This document shows, one piece after another, positions 59,831 through 59,867 of a stretch of 59,867 nt of DNA. How positions within the stretch are numbered: position 1 is the first letter of the stretch; every line of letters starts with the position of its first letter. The position numbers and the translations under genes are program-made. The DNA is from Veillonella sp. Lineage in GTDB: Bacteria > Bacillota > Negativicutes > Veillonellales > Veillonellaceae. The notes below the pieces were generated by a model that saw only the letters and a list, made by a program, of their open reading frames with translations, searched no databases and was not told where the DNA came from. The DNA lies in contig NZ_SVCB01000104.1 of the NCBI RefSeq assembly GCF_015058545.1, positions 1 to 59,867 of the forward strand, written 5' to 3'.

Positions 59831-59867
59831 ATACAATAAAGGTGCTAACAATTAACGAAAGGATGTT

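Overview
The window reads as a chromosome segment of a diderm Firmicute of the genus Veillonella or a close relative (Negativicutes). The evidence is a sodium-pumping methylmalonyl-CoA decarboxylase gene cluster (mmdA, mmdD, mmdE, mmdC, mmdB) of Veillonella type, a Gram-positive-style T-box leader before valS, and outer-membrane trimeric autotransporters, one of which carries an SLH domain. I see no tRNA, rRNA, CRISPR array, prophage or insertion sequence.

Layout. 1-3640: an outward-facing leader-like element, a small 2[4Fe-4S] ferredoxin, two coupled membrane proteins of unknown function, an SLC13 carrier and a small membrane protein. 3.8-12.8 kb, all minus strand: one long succinate-to-propionate operon (CoA-transferase, methylmalonyl-CoA mutase large and small subunits, MeaB GTPase, epimerase, then the decarboxylase subunits). 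13.2-18.9 kb: an O-antigen ligase-like protein, folC and valS with its T-box. 18.9-27.6 kb: tatC, a polyprenyl diphosphate synthase, engB and lon; then tig, clpP and clpX; then a CBS-domain protein. 27.8-31.3 kb: a walJ-htrA-rlmH cluster with an added coiled-coil membrane protein. 31.4-34.9 kb: larE, a RuBisCO-like protein and an aminotransferase. 35-38.8 kb: a short trimeric autotransporter, flavodoxin, a DUF3793 protein and a hotdog thioesterase. 39.1-44 kb: two-subunit class I fumarase, a second SLC13 carrier, an AraC regulator and a DNA glycosylase. 44.2-48.4 kb, plus strand: a DcuC-type carrier, an M20 peptidase and a MATE exporter behind a structured leader. 48.5-55.4 kb: an M20 amidohydrolase, cytochrome bd oxidase with an Rrf2 regulator, a Pit phosphate transporter with its PhoU-like partner, and a MogA/MoaB-type protein. 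55.6-59.5 kb: a 1278-residue trimeric autotransporter with a C-terminal SLH domain.

Together the genes suit an anaerobe living on lactate and C4-dicarboxylates: three dicarboxylate carriers, fumarase, then succinyl-CoA to propionate with a sodium gradient as energy gain, plus a bd oxidase as an oxygen sink and adhesins for a host biofilm habitat.

Points most worth a second look: the autotransporter whose periplasmic end carries an SLH domain; a two-hairpin leader before the MATE exporter that resembles a guanidine-IV riboswitch; a RuBisCO-like protein with altered active-site residues next to an orphan LarE; and two related leader-like elements, inverted relative to each other, at the two ends of the window.
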